DNA of 64,000 nt from Firmicutes bacterium UBA6113 (GTDB taxonomy: Bacteria > Bacillota > Clostridia > Tissierellales > Sedimentibacteraceae). The translations under genes were made by a program, and so were the position numbers. The notes below the pieces were generated by a model. It made no database searches. It was not told the origin of the DNA and saw only the letters and a program-made list of their open reading frames with translations. Where the stretch lies: assembly GCA_002422545.1 (NCBI GenBank), contig DIWF01000021.1, positions 83,178 to 147,177 on the forward strand, given 5' to 3'. Below are positions 41,671-50,560 of this stretch, in pieces (positions within the stretch are counted from its first letter, which is position 1; the number at the start of each line of letters is the position of its first letter).

Positions 41671-42732
41671 TTATTGAATGTTATCTGTTATGATTTTTCC
41701 CATTTCCTGTGTAGTTATAGTTTTTTCGCCTTTTTTTGCTATGTCTGGAGTTCTGTAACCATCTTTCAATGACTTTTTTACTGCATTTTCAATTGATTGT
41801 GCTTCTTTTGGCAGTCCCAGGGTATATTTAAGCATCATTGATACGGAAATAATTGTTGCAATGGGGTTTGCCTTTCCTTGACCGGCAATGTCAGGAGCTG
41901 AACCGTGAATCGGTTCGTACATTCCAAAGTTGTTGTCTCCTAATGAAGCTGAAGGAAGCATTCCTATAGAACCGGTAATCATGCTTGCTTCGTCTGAAAG
42001 AATGTCTCCAAACATATTTTCAGTAACTATGACGTCAAACTGTTTAGGGTTTGTTACAAGTTGCATTGCGGCGTTGTCAACATACAGGTGACTTAATCTT
42101 ACATCCGGATATTTTTTTGCTGTCTCTTCAACAGTCTTTCTCCACAGCCTTGAAGTTTCAAGCACATTTGATTTATCGACGCTTGTCACTCTCTTGTCTC
42201 TTGTTTGGGCAATTTTAAATGCCTGATCAGCAATTCTTTCAATTTCGTACTTGGAGTATTCCATGCAATCGCAGGCATAATCCCCTTCGGTAAATTTCTT
42301 GCCGAAATAAATTCCTCCCGTAAGTTCTCTCAGTATAACTACATCAAGGCCTCCTTCAACAATGTCCGGTCTTAAGGGGCATGTGTCCTTCAATTCATCA
42401 AACATAATGGCAGGCCTGATGTTTGTGTATAAATTGAGCTCTTTTCTTAATGAAAGAAGTCCCTTTTCTGGTCTTATTTCGCTTGGCAGGCTGTCCCATT
42501 TTGGTCCGCCCACTGCTCCAAACAAAAGAGCATCACTCTTTCTGCAGACATCCAATGTTTCCTGTGGAAGAGGAACTCCTGTCTTGTCTATGGCAGCGCC
42601 TCCTGCAAGAGCCTCTGTGTATTCAAATGTGTGACCGTAAACTTCTCCTACTTTATTTAAAACATTGACGGCTTCATCAACAATTTCAGGACCGATTCCG
42701 TCGCCTTTTATAACTGCTATTTTAAAATTCAT
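41671..42732 (-). CDS. leuB: 3-isopropylmalate dehydrogenase
   Basis: LeuB oxidatively decarboxylates 3-isopropylmalate in leucine synthesis. The 353-residue protein starts FKIAVIKGDGIGPEIV, has the substrate-binding R-x-x-x-LYTNIRP pattern (LLSLRKELNLYTNIRPA), VDKSNVLETSRLWRK, and the NADH-binding PIHGSAPDIAGQGKANPIATI. It is the last gene of the T-box controlled operon. The gap to leuD (135 bases) contains a palindrome flanked by 7-bp tandem repeats. Confidence 0.96.
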   Translation of the reverse strand: MNFKIAVIKGDGIGPEIVDEAVNVLNKVGEVYGHTFEYTEALAGGAAIDKTGVPLPQETLDVCRKSDALLFGAVGGPKWDSLPSEIRPEKGLLSLRKELNLYTNIRPAIMFDELKDTCPLRPDIVEGGLDVVILRELTGGIYFGKKFTEGDYACDCMEYSKYEIERIADQAFKIAQTRDKRVTSVDKSNVLETSRLWRKTVEETAKKYPDVRLSHLYVDNAAMQLVTNPKQFDVIVTENMFGDILSDEASMITGSIGMLPSASLGDNNFGMYEPIHGSAPDIAGQGKANPIATIISVSMMLKYTLGLPKEAQSIENAVKKSLKDGYRTPDIAKKGEKTITTQEMGKIITDNIQ

Positions 42733-42751
42733 TGAACCCTCCGCTTTTTTG

Positions 42752-42874
42752 AAATTAAGAATTAAGAATTAATAATTAAGAATTGTAGAGGAATTCAGGC
42801 ATGGCCTGAATTCTTCATTTAATTCTTCACTCTTCACTCTTCACTCTTCACTCTTAATTCTTAATTCTTAATTA
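42752..42874. repeat. Heptad repeat arrays flanking a perfect hairpin, between leuD and leuB
   Basis: GAATTAA-type heptads (42752-42786) lie left of a perfect hairpin (GAATTCAGGC 42791-42800 with GCCTGAATTC 42804-42813). Eight heptads of TTAATTC/TTCACTC type (42819-42874) lie right. The arrays are in inverted orientation, so the whole unit is an imperfect inverted repeat of about 120 bases. The leuD stop codon (42868-42870) is inside the last heptad. Confidence 0.8.
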
Positions 42875-43365
42875 TTATTGATTTTGTTTTTTACGTAGTT
42901 TACAAGTCCGTCTGCATTGATTATCTGCTCGATGAATTCTGGGAACGGTTCAGCCTGATAAGTTTCATTTTTTGTAATGTTTTTTATAGTGCCGTTTTTA
43001 AAATCAACAGAAACTTCATCCCCTGCTTCTATTTTATCTGCTGCTTCATCGCACTCAAGTATTGGAAGACCAATGTTGAAAGCATTTCTGTAAAAAATTC
43101 TGGCGTAACTTTTAGCTATGACGCATGATATGCCTGCAGCTTTAATGGCTATGGGAGCATGTTCTCTTGATGAACCGCATCCAAAGTTCTTCAAAGCCAC
43201 CATTATGTCTCCGTCCTTGACTTCATTGATGAAATTCTTGTCTATGTTCTCCATGCAGTGTGACGCCAAATCCTTGGGGTCTGTCACATTCAGGTATCTA
43301 GCAGGTATGATTACATCTGTATCTATGTCGTTGCCGTATTTGAAAACTTTTCCTTGTACAATCAT
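42868..43365 (-). CDS. leuD: 3-isopropylmalate dehydratase small subunit
   Basis: LeuD forms the swivel domain of isopropylmalate isomerase with LeuC. The 165-residue protein has KYGNDIDTDVIIPARYL and the substrate loop KNFGCGSSREHAPIA near 65. The start codon lies 25 bases downstream of the leuC stop, with GGAGGAA before it. The last codons (asparagines) and stop run into the heptad repeat array. Confidence 0.96.
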   Translation of the reverse strand: MIVQGKVFKYGNDIDTDVIIPARYLNVTDPKDLASHCMENIDKNFINEVKDGDIMVALKNFGCGSSREHAPIAIKAAGISCVIAKSYARIFYRNAFNIGLPILECDEAADKIEAGDEVSVDFKNGTIKNITKNETYQAEPFPEFIEQIINADGLVNYVKNKINNN

Positions 43366-43390
43366 TTTTATTCCTCCGATATTATTTAGA

Positions 43391-44656
43391 TTATTTCACT
43401 ATGTCGCTTGGATCAGCAATTTTTCCTGCTATTGCAGAGGCAGCTGCCACTGCAGGGCTTGCCAGATACACTTCTGAACCTGTGTGACCCATACGGCCTA
43501 CAAAGTTTCTGTTTGTTGTTGAAATACTTCTTTCACCGTCAGCCAGTATTCCCATGTAACCTCCAAGGCATGGTCCGCATGTAGGAGTGCTTATTGCTGC
43601 TCCTGCATCGATGAATATTTCAGCCAGTCCCTCAGTGATGCACTGTTTGTAGATGGCCTGTGTTGCAGGAATGATAATTGTTCTTACATCCGGATGAACC
43701 TTGCGGCCTTTTAATATTTCTGCTGCAACTCTCATGTCTTCCATACGGCCGTTTGTACATGAACCGATAACTGCCTGATGAATTTTAACTTCACCCACAT
43801 CATCAATGCTTCTTGTGTTTTCAGGAAGGTGGGGGAATGATACAGTCGATTTCAATGAACTTAAGTCAATGTCAATGACCTGGTCATACTCTGCATCTTC
43901 GTCAGCTTCATAAATTGTATAATTTTTAGCTGAATGTTTTTTCATATATTCAATGGTTTTTTCATCCACGGGAAATATTCCGTTTTTTCCGCCTGCTTCA
44001 ATGGCCATGTTAGCAATTGAGAAGCGGTCATCAATTGAAAGTTCCTTAACTCCTTTACCTGTGAATTCCATTGATTTGTACAGCGCTCCGTCAACTCCGA
44101 TTTTTCCTATGATGTAAAGAATTACGTCCTTGCCGCTTATCCATTTGTTTGGTTTTCCTGTCAGGTTGAATTTTATTGCTGAAGGAACTTTCAGCCATAC
44201 CTGACCTGTTGCCATTCCCGCAGCCATGTCTGTTGAGCCAATGCCTGTTGAAAAAGCTCCCAGAGCACCGTAGGTGCATGTGTGAGAATCTGCTCCTATA
44301 CATGTTTCACCTGCAACAATGAGTCCTTTTTCAGGAACAAGGGCATGCTCTATTCCCATTTGTCCCACATCGAAGAAATTTGTGATTTCCTGTTCCTTTG
44401 CGAAGTCTCTTGATATTTTGCATTGCTCGGCTGATTTTATATCCTTATTTGGAACAAAATGGTCAAGAACAATGACGACCTTATCTTTGTTATAAATTTT
44501 TTCTGCTCCCATTTTTTTGAATTCTTTAATAGCAACAGGAGCTGTGATGTCATTGCCCAGAACCAGATCAAGGTTCATTTCGATAAATTGTCCTGCTTTT
44601 ACTTCTTTCAATCCGGCATGTGCTGCCAGGATTTTTTGTGTCATTGTCATACCCAT
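43391..44656 (-). CDS. leuC: 3-isopropylmalate dehydratase large subunit
   Basis: LeuC carries the [4Fe-4S] cluster of isopropylmalate isomerase. The 421-residue protein has GADSHTCTYGALGAFSTGIGSTD and the cluster-binding Cys in IGSCTNGRMEDM and STPTCGPCLGG. It is the shorter aconitase-type LeuC seen in Clostridia and archaea. ATG 44656 follows AAGGAGA; a longer frame to 44692 would overlap leuA. It starts 10 bases after the leuA stop. Confidence 0.95.
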   Translation of the reverse strand: MGMTMTQKILAAHAGLKEVKAGQFIEMNLDLVLGNDITAPVAIKEFKKMGAEKIYNKDKVVIVLDHFVPNKDIKSAEQCKISRDFAKEQEITNFFDVGQMGIEHALVPEKGLIVAGETCIGADSHTCTYGALGAFSTGIGSTDMAAGMATGQVWLKVPSAIKFNLTGKPNKWISGKDVILYIIGKIGVDGALYKSMEFTGKGVKELSIDDRFSIANMAIEAGGKNGIFPVDEKTIEYMKKHSAKNYTIYEADEDAEYDQVIDIDLSSLKSTVSFPHLPENTRSIDDVGEVKIHQAVIGSCTNGRMEDMRVAAEILKGRKVHPDVRTIIIPATQAIYKQCITEGLAEIFIDAGAAISTPTCGPCLGGYMGILADGERSISTTNRNFVGRMGHTGSEVYLASPAVAAASAIAGKIADPSDIVK

Positions 44657-44666
44657 GATAATCTCC

Positions 44667-46190
44667 TTATTGTATAATATTTTGTTTTTCATAAATCATT
44701 TTGTTTATTGCATTTATATAAGCGGTTATGCTGGCTTCAATAATATCGGTGCTCATTCCTCTTCCAATGAACTTCTCACCGTTGTCGTTCAATCTTACCA
44801 TAACGTCTCCCAGTGCATCTTCGCCTTCGGTGATTGAATTGATTGAGAAATCATCCAGTTCATAATCCCTGCCAAATATTTTTTCTATGGCTTTAAATGA
44901 AGCGTATATGGGACCATCACCTGTTGCAACTTCTTCCTTAATCATTTTGTCTTTTTTGATTGAGACTGTTGCTGTAGGTGTAATCACGTTGCCTGTGTTT
45001 ATTACATAATTGTGAAGCTCATATGTCTTGGGAACGTCGATTCTTTGTCTTGAAACCAATGCTTCAATGTCCTTGTCGTATACGTCTTTCTTTTTATCTG
45101 CCAGGTCCTTGAACTTTTTGAACGCTTCATCCAGTTCTTCATTTGTCAGCTTATAACCCAATTGTTCTAATTTATCTCTGAATGCGTGTCTTCCGGAGTG
45201 TTTTCCCAAAACAAGCTTGTTTTTGTCAAGCCCCACTGATTCAGGAGTCATTATTTCATAGGTCTGTTTGTTTTTCAAAACTCCGTGCTGGTGGATACCG
45301 GACTCGTGAGAAAATGCATTGGCTCCCACAATTGCCTTGTTGGGCTGGACCTTAATGCCGGTTATTCTTGTCAAAAGGTTGCTGCTTCTCATTATCTGCT
45401 TGGTATCTATCCTTGTGTCTGCCTGGAAATAGTCTTTTCTTGTCTTTATGGCCATGACTATTTCCTCAAGAGCTGCATTTCCTGCTCTTTCTCCGATGCC
45501 GTTTACCGTGCATTCGATTTGTGTTGCTCCTGCTTTTATGGCTGCCAAGGTGTTTGCAACCCCCATGCCCAAATCATTGTGGCAGTGGACAGAAATGTCT
45601 ACGGTCTTTATTGCCGGGCATTTTTCAGTGATTGACACAATGAAGTTGTAATATTCATCGGGTGTTGTGTATCCCACAGTATCGGGAATGTTTATTGTTG
45701 TTGCTCCGGCCTTGATGGCTGTATCTATGACCTTTGCAATGAAATCAACGTCGCTTCTTGTAGCATCTTCGCATGAAAATTCAATGTCATCGCATTTTGA
45801 TTTTGCATAAGAAACCAGTTCTTCGGTAGCGTTGACTACCTGCTCCGGGGTCATATTAAGCTTGTGTTCCATGTGTATTGGCGATGTAGCTATGAAGACG
45901 TGTATGCGCGGATGGACAGCATATTTTAAACTTTCCCAGGCCTTGTCTATGTCACATTTGTTAGAACGTGCAAGACTGGCAATGGTGCAGTTTTTTACGT
46001 GTTTTGAAATTTCCTGAATTGCCATCAGGTCTCCGGGTGAAGCTGCAGCAAATCCTGCTTCTATAATATCCACATTCATCCGTTCAAGCTGTGTAGCCAT
46101 TTCTATTTTTTCCTTCAGGTTCATGCTGCAGCCAGGTGACTGCTCTCCGTCTCTCAATGTTGTGTCGAAAATTTTGATTATTCTTTCCAT
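44667..46190 (-). CDS. leuA: 2-isopropylmalate synthase
   Basis: LeuA condenses acetyl-CoA with 2-oxoisovalerate. The 507-residue protein has the catalytic barrel with IFDTTLRDGEQSPGCSM, the HCHNDLGM metal motif and NGIGERAGNAALEE. Its C-terminal leucine-responsive regulatory domain (about 380-507) has PTATVSI and DGPIYASFKAIEKI. The frame is open into the T-box leader as far as 46310, but ATG 46190 follows AGGAGGT and starts at the family N terminus. First gene of leuA-leuC-leuD-leuB. Confidence 0.95.
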   Translation of the reverse strand: MERIIKIFDTTLRDGEQSPGCSMNLKEKIEMATQLERMNVDIIEAGFAAASPGDLMAIQEISKHVKNCTIASLARSNKCDIDKAWESLKYAVHPRIHVFIATSPIHMEHKLNMTPEQVVNATEELVSYAKSKCDDIEFSCEDATRSDVDFIAKVIDTAIKAGATTINIPDTVGYTTPDEYYNFIVSITEKCPAIKTVDISVHCHNDLGMGVANTLAAIKAGATQIECTVNGIGERAGNAALEEIVMAIKTRKDYFQADTRIDTKQIMRSSNLLTRITGIKVQPNKAIVGANAFSHESGIHQHGVLKNKQTYEIMTPESVGLDKNKLVLGKHSGRHAFRDKLEQLGYKLTNEELDEAFKKFKDLADKKKDVYDKDIEALVSRQRIDVPKTYELHNYVINTGNVITPTATVSIKKDKMIKEEVATGDGPIYASFKAIEKIFGRDYELDDFSINSITEGEDALGDVMVRLNDNGEKFIGRGMSTDIIEASITAYINAINKMIYEKQNIIQ

Positions 46191-46245
46191 TTGAAACCTC
46201 CTGTAATATTTTGTTGGTAATTGCAGAATCCGGCTTCCGATGGAA

Positions 46246-46510
46246 ATAAAAAATCCGTCCATGAAAGCACTAATGCTCTCAGGGACGGATATATCCGCGG
46301 TACCACCCATATTGTTTATGTATAAAAAAATACACTAAACCACTCGATTCAGATTCTGACAAATCTTAGCCTTTAACGGGGCAACGTATCATCCTACTGT
46401 TTTCAGACGATCAGCTCGGGAGCGAGTGTGTTTTCATGACAGTATCGGCTTCCAGCATACGCCGACTCTCTGTAACTTGTCAGGTGAAAAGTTTTTTCTC
46501 CGTCACAGCT
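46246..46510 (-). ncRNA. T-box leader of the leucine operon
   Basis: On the minus strand the leader contains the stem I segment (AGAGAGTCGGCG...GAAGCCGATACTG) and the specifier region near ACACTCGCTCCCGAG, which includes CTC, a leucine codon. The T-box GGGTGGTACCGCGG (46298-46311) follows. The terminator ATCCGTCC/GGACGGAT with T-run ends near 46246. T-boxes read through when the cognate tRNA is uncharged. Assignment to leucine rests on the downstream genes and the CTC; the exact specifier needs folding. Confidence 0.93.
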
Positions 46511-46531
46511 TTTGTTGATTAATTTTTATGA

Positions 46532-46560
46532 ATTGTAACAGAGAAAAAAATGTTTGTCAA
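46532..46560 (-). promoter_or_regulatory. Promoter of the leucine operon
   Basis: On the minus strand: TTGACA (46560-46555), 17 bases, TACAAT (46537-46532), directly before the T-box leader. Confidence 0.8.
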
Positions 46561-46591
46561 TAGTCTTTTTTAAAAATTTTTATAAAAAAAT

Positions 46592-46637
46592 TATAAAAAA
46601 AATTCAAGCCAACACGGTTTTAATGCGGCTTGAATTT
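46592..46637 (-). terminator. Terminator of ctpA
   Basis: On the minus strand AATTCAAGCC and GGCTTGAATT pair around a 16-base loop and are followed by T residues. Confidence 0.75.
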
Positions 46638-46661
46638 GTATTTTTATACGATCATTACTGA

Positions 46662-48035
46662 CTATTTTGTCAGTACATCCACTGCAGTCTGTAGCTGTTT
46701 GTCCACAACGCTGTTTTTAGCGTGGTCAAGAAGTGAAGTGTACAATGATTTCTGAGTTGCAAGGTCTATTGTGCCGTATGGGTACAAGGAATTATCTTCC
46801 TGGTATTTAATCATCTGGTTAAAAGATGATTGATCGTAAACTCCGTCAGGAGTGTTGACTTCATATCCAAGCAGATCAAGGATCATTTCTGCAGCAAGCA
46901 CATCGAGGCTCACTGAACCGAGCACAGACTTGTTTGTGTTGCTGAATGCAGGAAAACGGGACAAATCCATGTTTTCATTTTCTACTATTATGTCAGGTGT
47001 TATTCCTATTTTATGTACGGGTGTTCTGTCAACTGAAAAATACTCTGCAGTTGTAAATTTTACTCCGCTTCCGTCTACAAGAGGGTAGAGTGTCTGTACA
47101 ATGCCTTTTCCAAAGGATTGTGTTCCAATGATGGTTCCTTCCTTCTTGTACTTTACAGCCCCTGCGAAAATCTCTGTGGCGCTGGCGCTTCCTTCATTGA
47201 TGAGGACTGCAATTTCATATTTTTGCTCTTTTAGTTCACTTGTATAAACATCCTCATTTCCGGTTGCGTAGTCTACATATACAACATCGCCTTCTGTGAC
47301 AAAGAGGTTTAGCATGTCAACTGCTGCGTCAAGAGTTCCGCCGCCGTTGTTTCTCATGTCTATTACGATTTTTTCCACATTGCTTTTATCAAATTCTGCA
47401 AGCTCTTCTTTTACAAATTTCACTGTGTTGTCTGAAAACTCAGTTACCTTAAGGTAGCCTATGTTGTTTGCCATGATGTTTCCTTCCACAGAGCTTGTCA
47501 CAATTGTTCTTCTTGTAAGTTCAAAAGTTATGTCTTTTCCTTCACGTACAACTCCGATTTTAACTTTTGTTCCTTCCTGGCCGCGGATAAGCATGGAAGC
47601 TTCGTTAACAGTAAGACCTGTAATGTCTTTTCCGTCCACATACTTTATTATGTCTCCGGCTTTGATTCCTGCTTCTATGGCAGGTGAGCCCGCAAGAGGA
47701 GTCAATACAACAACATTACCGTCAACATCTATAATCTGAACCCCTATGCCCGAAAATTCCCCCGCAGTGTCTTCAAGCATTGCCTGGTATTCTTTTGGTG
47801 TGTAGTAAACGCTGTAATCGTCAAGTATTCCAAAGAAACCATCATAAAGTCCATTCATGACGTCTTCCTGGGAAACCTCGTATTGATAATTATCAAGTAC
47901 AAAATATATTACTTTTTCCATAAAGTCAACGTCTTGTTCAAATTTTTCCTTGTCCAGTTCCGTTGCATAGGCTGCTGTATTCATAGAGAAAATCATCATG
48001 GCTACAGCCAAAAACAAACATATTTTTCTTTTCAT
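46662..48035 (-). CDS. ctpA: C-terminal processing peptidase (S41) with PDZ domain
   Basis: The 457-residue exported protease has a signal peptide (about 1-25, ending YATE). A helical N-terminal part precedes a PDZ domain (about 95-175, with GIGVQI and AGIKAGDIIKYVDGKDI). An S41 catalytic domain follows with SASATEIFAGA (Ser nucleophile) and GTQSFGKGIVQT (Lys general base). The tail (about 380-457) is helical and resembles a peptidoglycan-binding-like domain (LLGYEVNTPDGVYDQSSFNQMIKYQE). CtpA/B-type proteases cleave extracytoplasmic proteins, some in sporulation signalling. The target is unknown here. GAGGTG precedes the ATG. Confidence 0.92.
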   Translation of the reverse strand: MKRKICLFLAVAMMIFSMNTAAYATELDKEKFEQDVDFMEKVIYFVLDNYQYEVSQEDVMNGLYDGFFGILDDYSVYYTPKEYQAMLEDTAGEFSGIGVQIIDVDGNVVVLTPLAGSPAIEAGIKAGDIIKYVDGKDITGLTVNEASMLIRGQEGTKVKIGVVREGKDITFELTRRTIVTSSVEGNIMANNIGYLKVTEFSDNTVKFVKEELAEFDKSNVEKIVIDMRNNGGGTLDAAVDMLNLFVTEGDVVYVDYATGNEDVYTSELKEQKYEIAVLINEGSASATEIFAGAVKYKKEGTIIGTQSFGKGIVQTLYPLVDGSGVKFTTAEYFSVDRTPVHKIGITPDIIVENENMDLSRFPAFSNTNKSVLGSVSLDVLAAEMILDLLGYEVNTPDGVYDQSSFNQMIKYQEDNSLYPYGTIDLATQKSLYTSLLDHAKNSVVDKQLQTAVDVLTK

Positions 48036-48091
48036 GTTTCACCTCGTTAGATTAATCTTATTTAAGTATATTTTAAAAAATCAATTGTGTA

Positions 48092-48124
48092 AAGAAAAAA
48101 CGCTGAGAATTAATGCTCAGCGTT
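48092..48124 (-). terminator. Terminator of the cyuA-M20 operon
   Basis: AACGCTGAG (48099-48107) pairs with CTCAGCGTT (48116-48124). On the minus strand TTTTTTCTTT follows. Confidence 0.85.
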
Positions 48125-48135
48125 AAAATTTATTT

Positions 48136-49299
48136 TTATGTGAGGTAGTCGTATGCAAATTGTGCCGCCAGGGCTGAGCCCATGTACAGTGTGCTTTCAT
48201 CAACCAGGAAGAATTCGCTGTGGTTGTTATGTACTGCTCCGATTTTTTCGTTGTAGCATCCGAAAAACCCAAAAAAGCCTGGTCTGTCGGCCACAAGGTG
48301 GCAATAATCCTCTGCTCCCATTACCTTTGTCATTGATACAAGTGAATCTTCTCCAAAAAGTTTAACTGCAGCATTGTGTGCTATTTTGTTAAGCAATTCG
48401 TCTTCATTTGTTATAGGATGAGTAAGATAATTGTATTCCAGAGTTGCCGTAACTCCAAGGGCTTCTGCAGTGTTTTCTATTATTCTTCTGAGTTCACCTT
48501 CTATAGAGTTTCTGACTTTTTTGTTGAATGCCCTTGTTGTTCCTTCCATCTCTACCTGGTTGGCTACAATATTGAATCTCTGCCCTCCATTTATTGTTCC
48601 CACAGTGACTACCGCAGCCTCAAGAGGGTTGTTTCTTCTGCTCATAAATGACTGGATGTTCATTACAATGGAAGCAGCAGCATAAAGGGCATCATTGCCA
48701 AGATTTGGTGCAGATCCGTGAGATGATACACCTTCTACGATGATTTTAAATGTGTCGCATGAAGCCATTCTTTCGCCGGACTCCAGATTGAATTTTCCTG
48801 CTTCTATTCCAGACCAAACATGAGCGCCGTATACTGCATCAACATCGTCAAGGTATCCATTTTCAACATAGTATTTTGAACCCATGCCAGCCTCTTCTCC
48901 TGACTGAAAAAGGAGCTTCACTGTACCCGTCAGTTCTTGTCGGAGGTCGTTCAAAATCTTTGCTGCTCCAAGCTGCACTGCCATGTGGGTGTCATGGCCG
49001 CATGCATGCATGTTTCCGTTGGTTGAAGCAAATGGTAGACCTGTCTTTTCAACAACAGGCAGAGCATCAATATCAGCCCTGAGCATAATTGTTTTGCCTG
49101 GTTTTCCACCCCTGATTATTCCTATGCATCCGTTGTAATCAGGAAAGCTTATGGTCTCGATACCCATTTTCTCCAACTCTTCCACTAATTTTTTTGTAGT
49201 GTTTTTTTCATTTAGGCTGAGTTCGGGTATTCCGTGCAAAAATTGCCTTTGTTCTATTATGTAATTTTCATATTTTTTAGCTAGATCTTTAATTATCAT
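48136..49299 (-). CDS. M20 family amidohydrolase, second of a tandem pair
   Basis: The 387-residue M20D-type enzyme has RADIDALPVVEK near 80, MHACGHDTH with Cys100 and His102, QSGEEAGMG near 138, AHVW near 163 and MGAEDYCH near 335. It is a clear paralogue of the gene encoded 14 bases upstream, with motifs at the same positions. ATG 49299 follows GGAGG. The pair lies downstream of a cysteine desulfidase gene, so cysteine-containing acyl or dipeptide conjugates are possible substrates; this is inference from order only. Confidence 0.87.
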   Translation of the reverse strand: MIIKDLAKKYENYIIEQRQFLHGIPELSLNEKNTTKKLVEELEKMGIETISFPDYNGCIGIIRGGKPGKTIMLRADIDALPVVEKTGLPFASTNGNMHACGHDTHMAVQLGAAKILNDLRQELTGTVKLLFQSGEEAGMGSKYYVENGYLDDVDAVYGAHVWSGIEAGKFNLESGERMASCDTFKIIVEGVSSHGSAPNLGNDALYAAASIVMNIQSFMSRRNNPLEAAVVTVGTINGGQRFNIVANQVEMEGTTRAFNKKVRNSIEGELRRIIENTAEALGVTATLEYNYLTHPITNEDELLNKIAHNAAVKLFGEDSLVSMTKVMGAEDYCHLVADRPGFFGFFGCYNEKIGAVHNNHSEFFLVDESTLYMGSALAAQFAYDYLT

Positions 49300-49313
49300 A
49301 TATGCCTCCAATC

Positions 49314-50489
49314 CTATCTGGATTTTTCTTCAAGAAAATCATATGCAAACTGTGCGTACAGAGCTGCTCCCCTATGAAGAACACTCTCATCCACAGTAAA
49401 TTTATCGTTGTGATTTGTGTAAATATACCCACTGTCTGCATTTCTTGTGCCAATGAATCCGTAAAATCCGGGAACTTTTTCAGTGAGATATGAAAAATCC
49501 TCGGAGCCCATAAGTTTTGGCATTGTTACGAGGCTTTCTTCGCCGTAAAGTTTCACCGCTGCATTTCTCACTATGTTGTTTATGTGGTCATGTTCATTGA
49601 TTACAGGAGCTGCATAGTATGTATAGTCAAGTTGAGCATCGCACCCAAGGGCTTTGGCAGTATTTTCAACTATGTTTCTCAAGGCTCCTTCAATTTCAGC
49701 TCTGACTTCGCGGGAATGTGTCCTGATGGTTCCTTCCATTTCCACATGGTTGGCTATAATGTTAAACCTTTTTCCGCCTTTTATTGTTCCTATAGAAACA
49801 ACGAGAGGATTTAAAGGGTTATTGATTCTGCTGACTATAGTTTGAACGTTCATGATTATTGATGACGCAGCAATTACAGCATCCTTTCCAAGGTGGGGAG
49901 CTGAGCCGTGAGAAGATACACCGTTAACGGTTATTTTGAAGTTGTCAACTGAAGCCATTCTGTTGCCGGCTTCAAGGTTGAAGTACGGAGCATCAAGCGT
50001 CCCCCATATATGCATTCCGAATATTGCATCAACGCCGTCAAGAACTCCGTTCTCCACGTAGTATTTTGCTCCGTAGCAAGATTCTTCCGCAGACTGGAAC
50101 AACAGTTTTACAGTTCCTTTAATTTCATCTTTCATGTCAGAAAGTATTTTAGATGCCCCTAAAAGCATTGAAATGTGAGCATCGTGTCCGCATGCATGCA
50201 TGTTGCCGTTTGTGGAGGCATAGCTAAGTCCCGTGTGTTCCTCTACAGGAAGGGCGTCTATGTCTGCCCTGAGCATTACAGTCTTTCCGGACTGTTTGCC
50301 GCGTATTGTTCCAACCAGTCCGTTGTAGTCAGTAAAGGTTTCGACTTCAATGCCCATAGTTTCCAGATTTTGTTTAATTTCCTCTGTTGTTTTTGTTTCT
50401 TCAAAACTGAGTTCCGGAATTGAGTGGAAAAACCTCCTGCGCTCAATTATGTAGTCGCTATATTTCTCGGCTATAGTTTTAATATCCAT
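49314..50489 (-). CDS. M20 family amidohydrolase, first of a tandem pair
   Basis: The 391-residue enzyme has the same layout as the next gene: RADIDALPVEEH near 80, MHACGHDAH with Cys100 and His102, QSAEESCYG near 138, MHIW near 163 and MGSEDFSY near 335. Tandem duplication followed by divergence explains the pair. GAGAGGTG precedes the ATG. It is 71 bases downstream of the cyuA-like gene, with a GC-rich hairpin in the gap that lacks a good T-run, so read-through from cyuA is plausible. Confidence 0.87.
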   Translation of the reverse strand: MDIKTIAEKYSDYIIERRRFFHSIPELSFEETKTTEEIKQNLETMGIEVETFTDYNGLVGTIRGKQSGKTVMLRADIDALPVEEHTGLSYASTNGNMHACGHDAHISMLLGASKILSDMKDEIKGTVKLLFQSAEESCYGAKYYVENGVLDGVDAIFGMHIWGTLDAPYFNLEAGNRMASVDNFKITVNGVSSHGSAPHLGKDAVIAASSIIMNVQTIVSRINNPLNPLVVSIGTIKGGKRFNIIANHVEMEGTIRTHSREVRAEIEGALRNIVENTAKALGCDAQLDYTYYAAPVINEHDHINNIVRNAAVKLYGEESLVTMPKLMGSEDFSYLTEKVPGFYGFIGTRNADSGYIYTNHNDKFTVDESVLHRGAALYAQFAYDFLEEKSR

Positions 50490-50514
50490 TTTGCACCTCT
50501 CATTTATAAAGTAA

Positions 50515-50533
50515 CCCGGGCTGTGCGCCCGGG
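50515..50533. other. GC-rich hairpin between cyuA and the M20 pair
   Basis: CCCGGGC and GCCCGGG pair around TGTGC. There is no proper T-run on either side, so it may be a stability or processing element and not a terminator. Confidence 0.55.
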
Positions 50534-50560
50534 AAGTTTGTTTTAATCTTTATATATATG

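Noticed and set aside
42752..42874. CRISPR-like repeats
   Set aside because: The units are 7 bp and directly adjacent, without spacers, and no cas genes are present.
46191..46310. N-terminal extension of LeuA
   Set aside because: This open stretch is the T-box leader and its terminator hairpin; ATG 46190 follows AGGAGGT.
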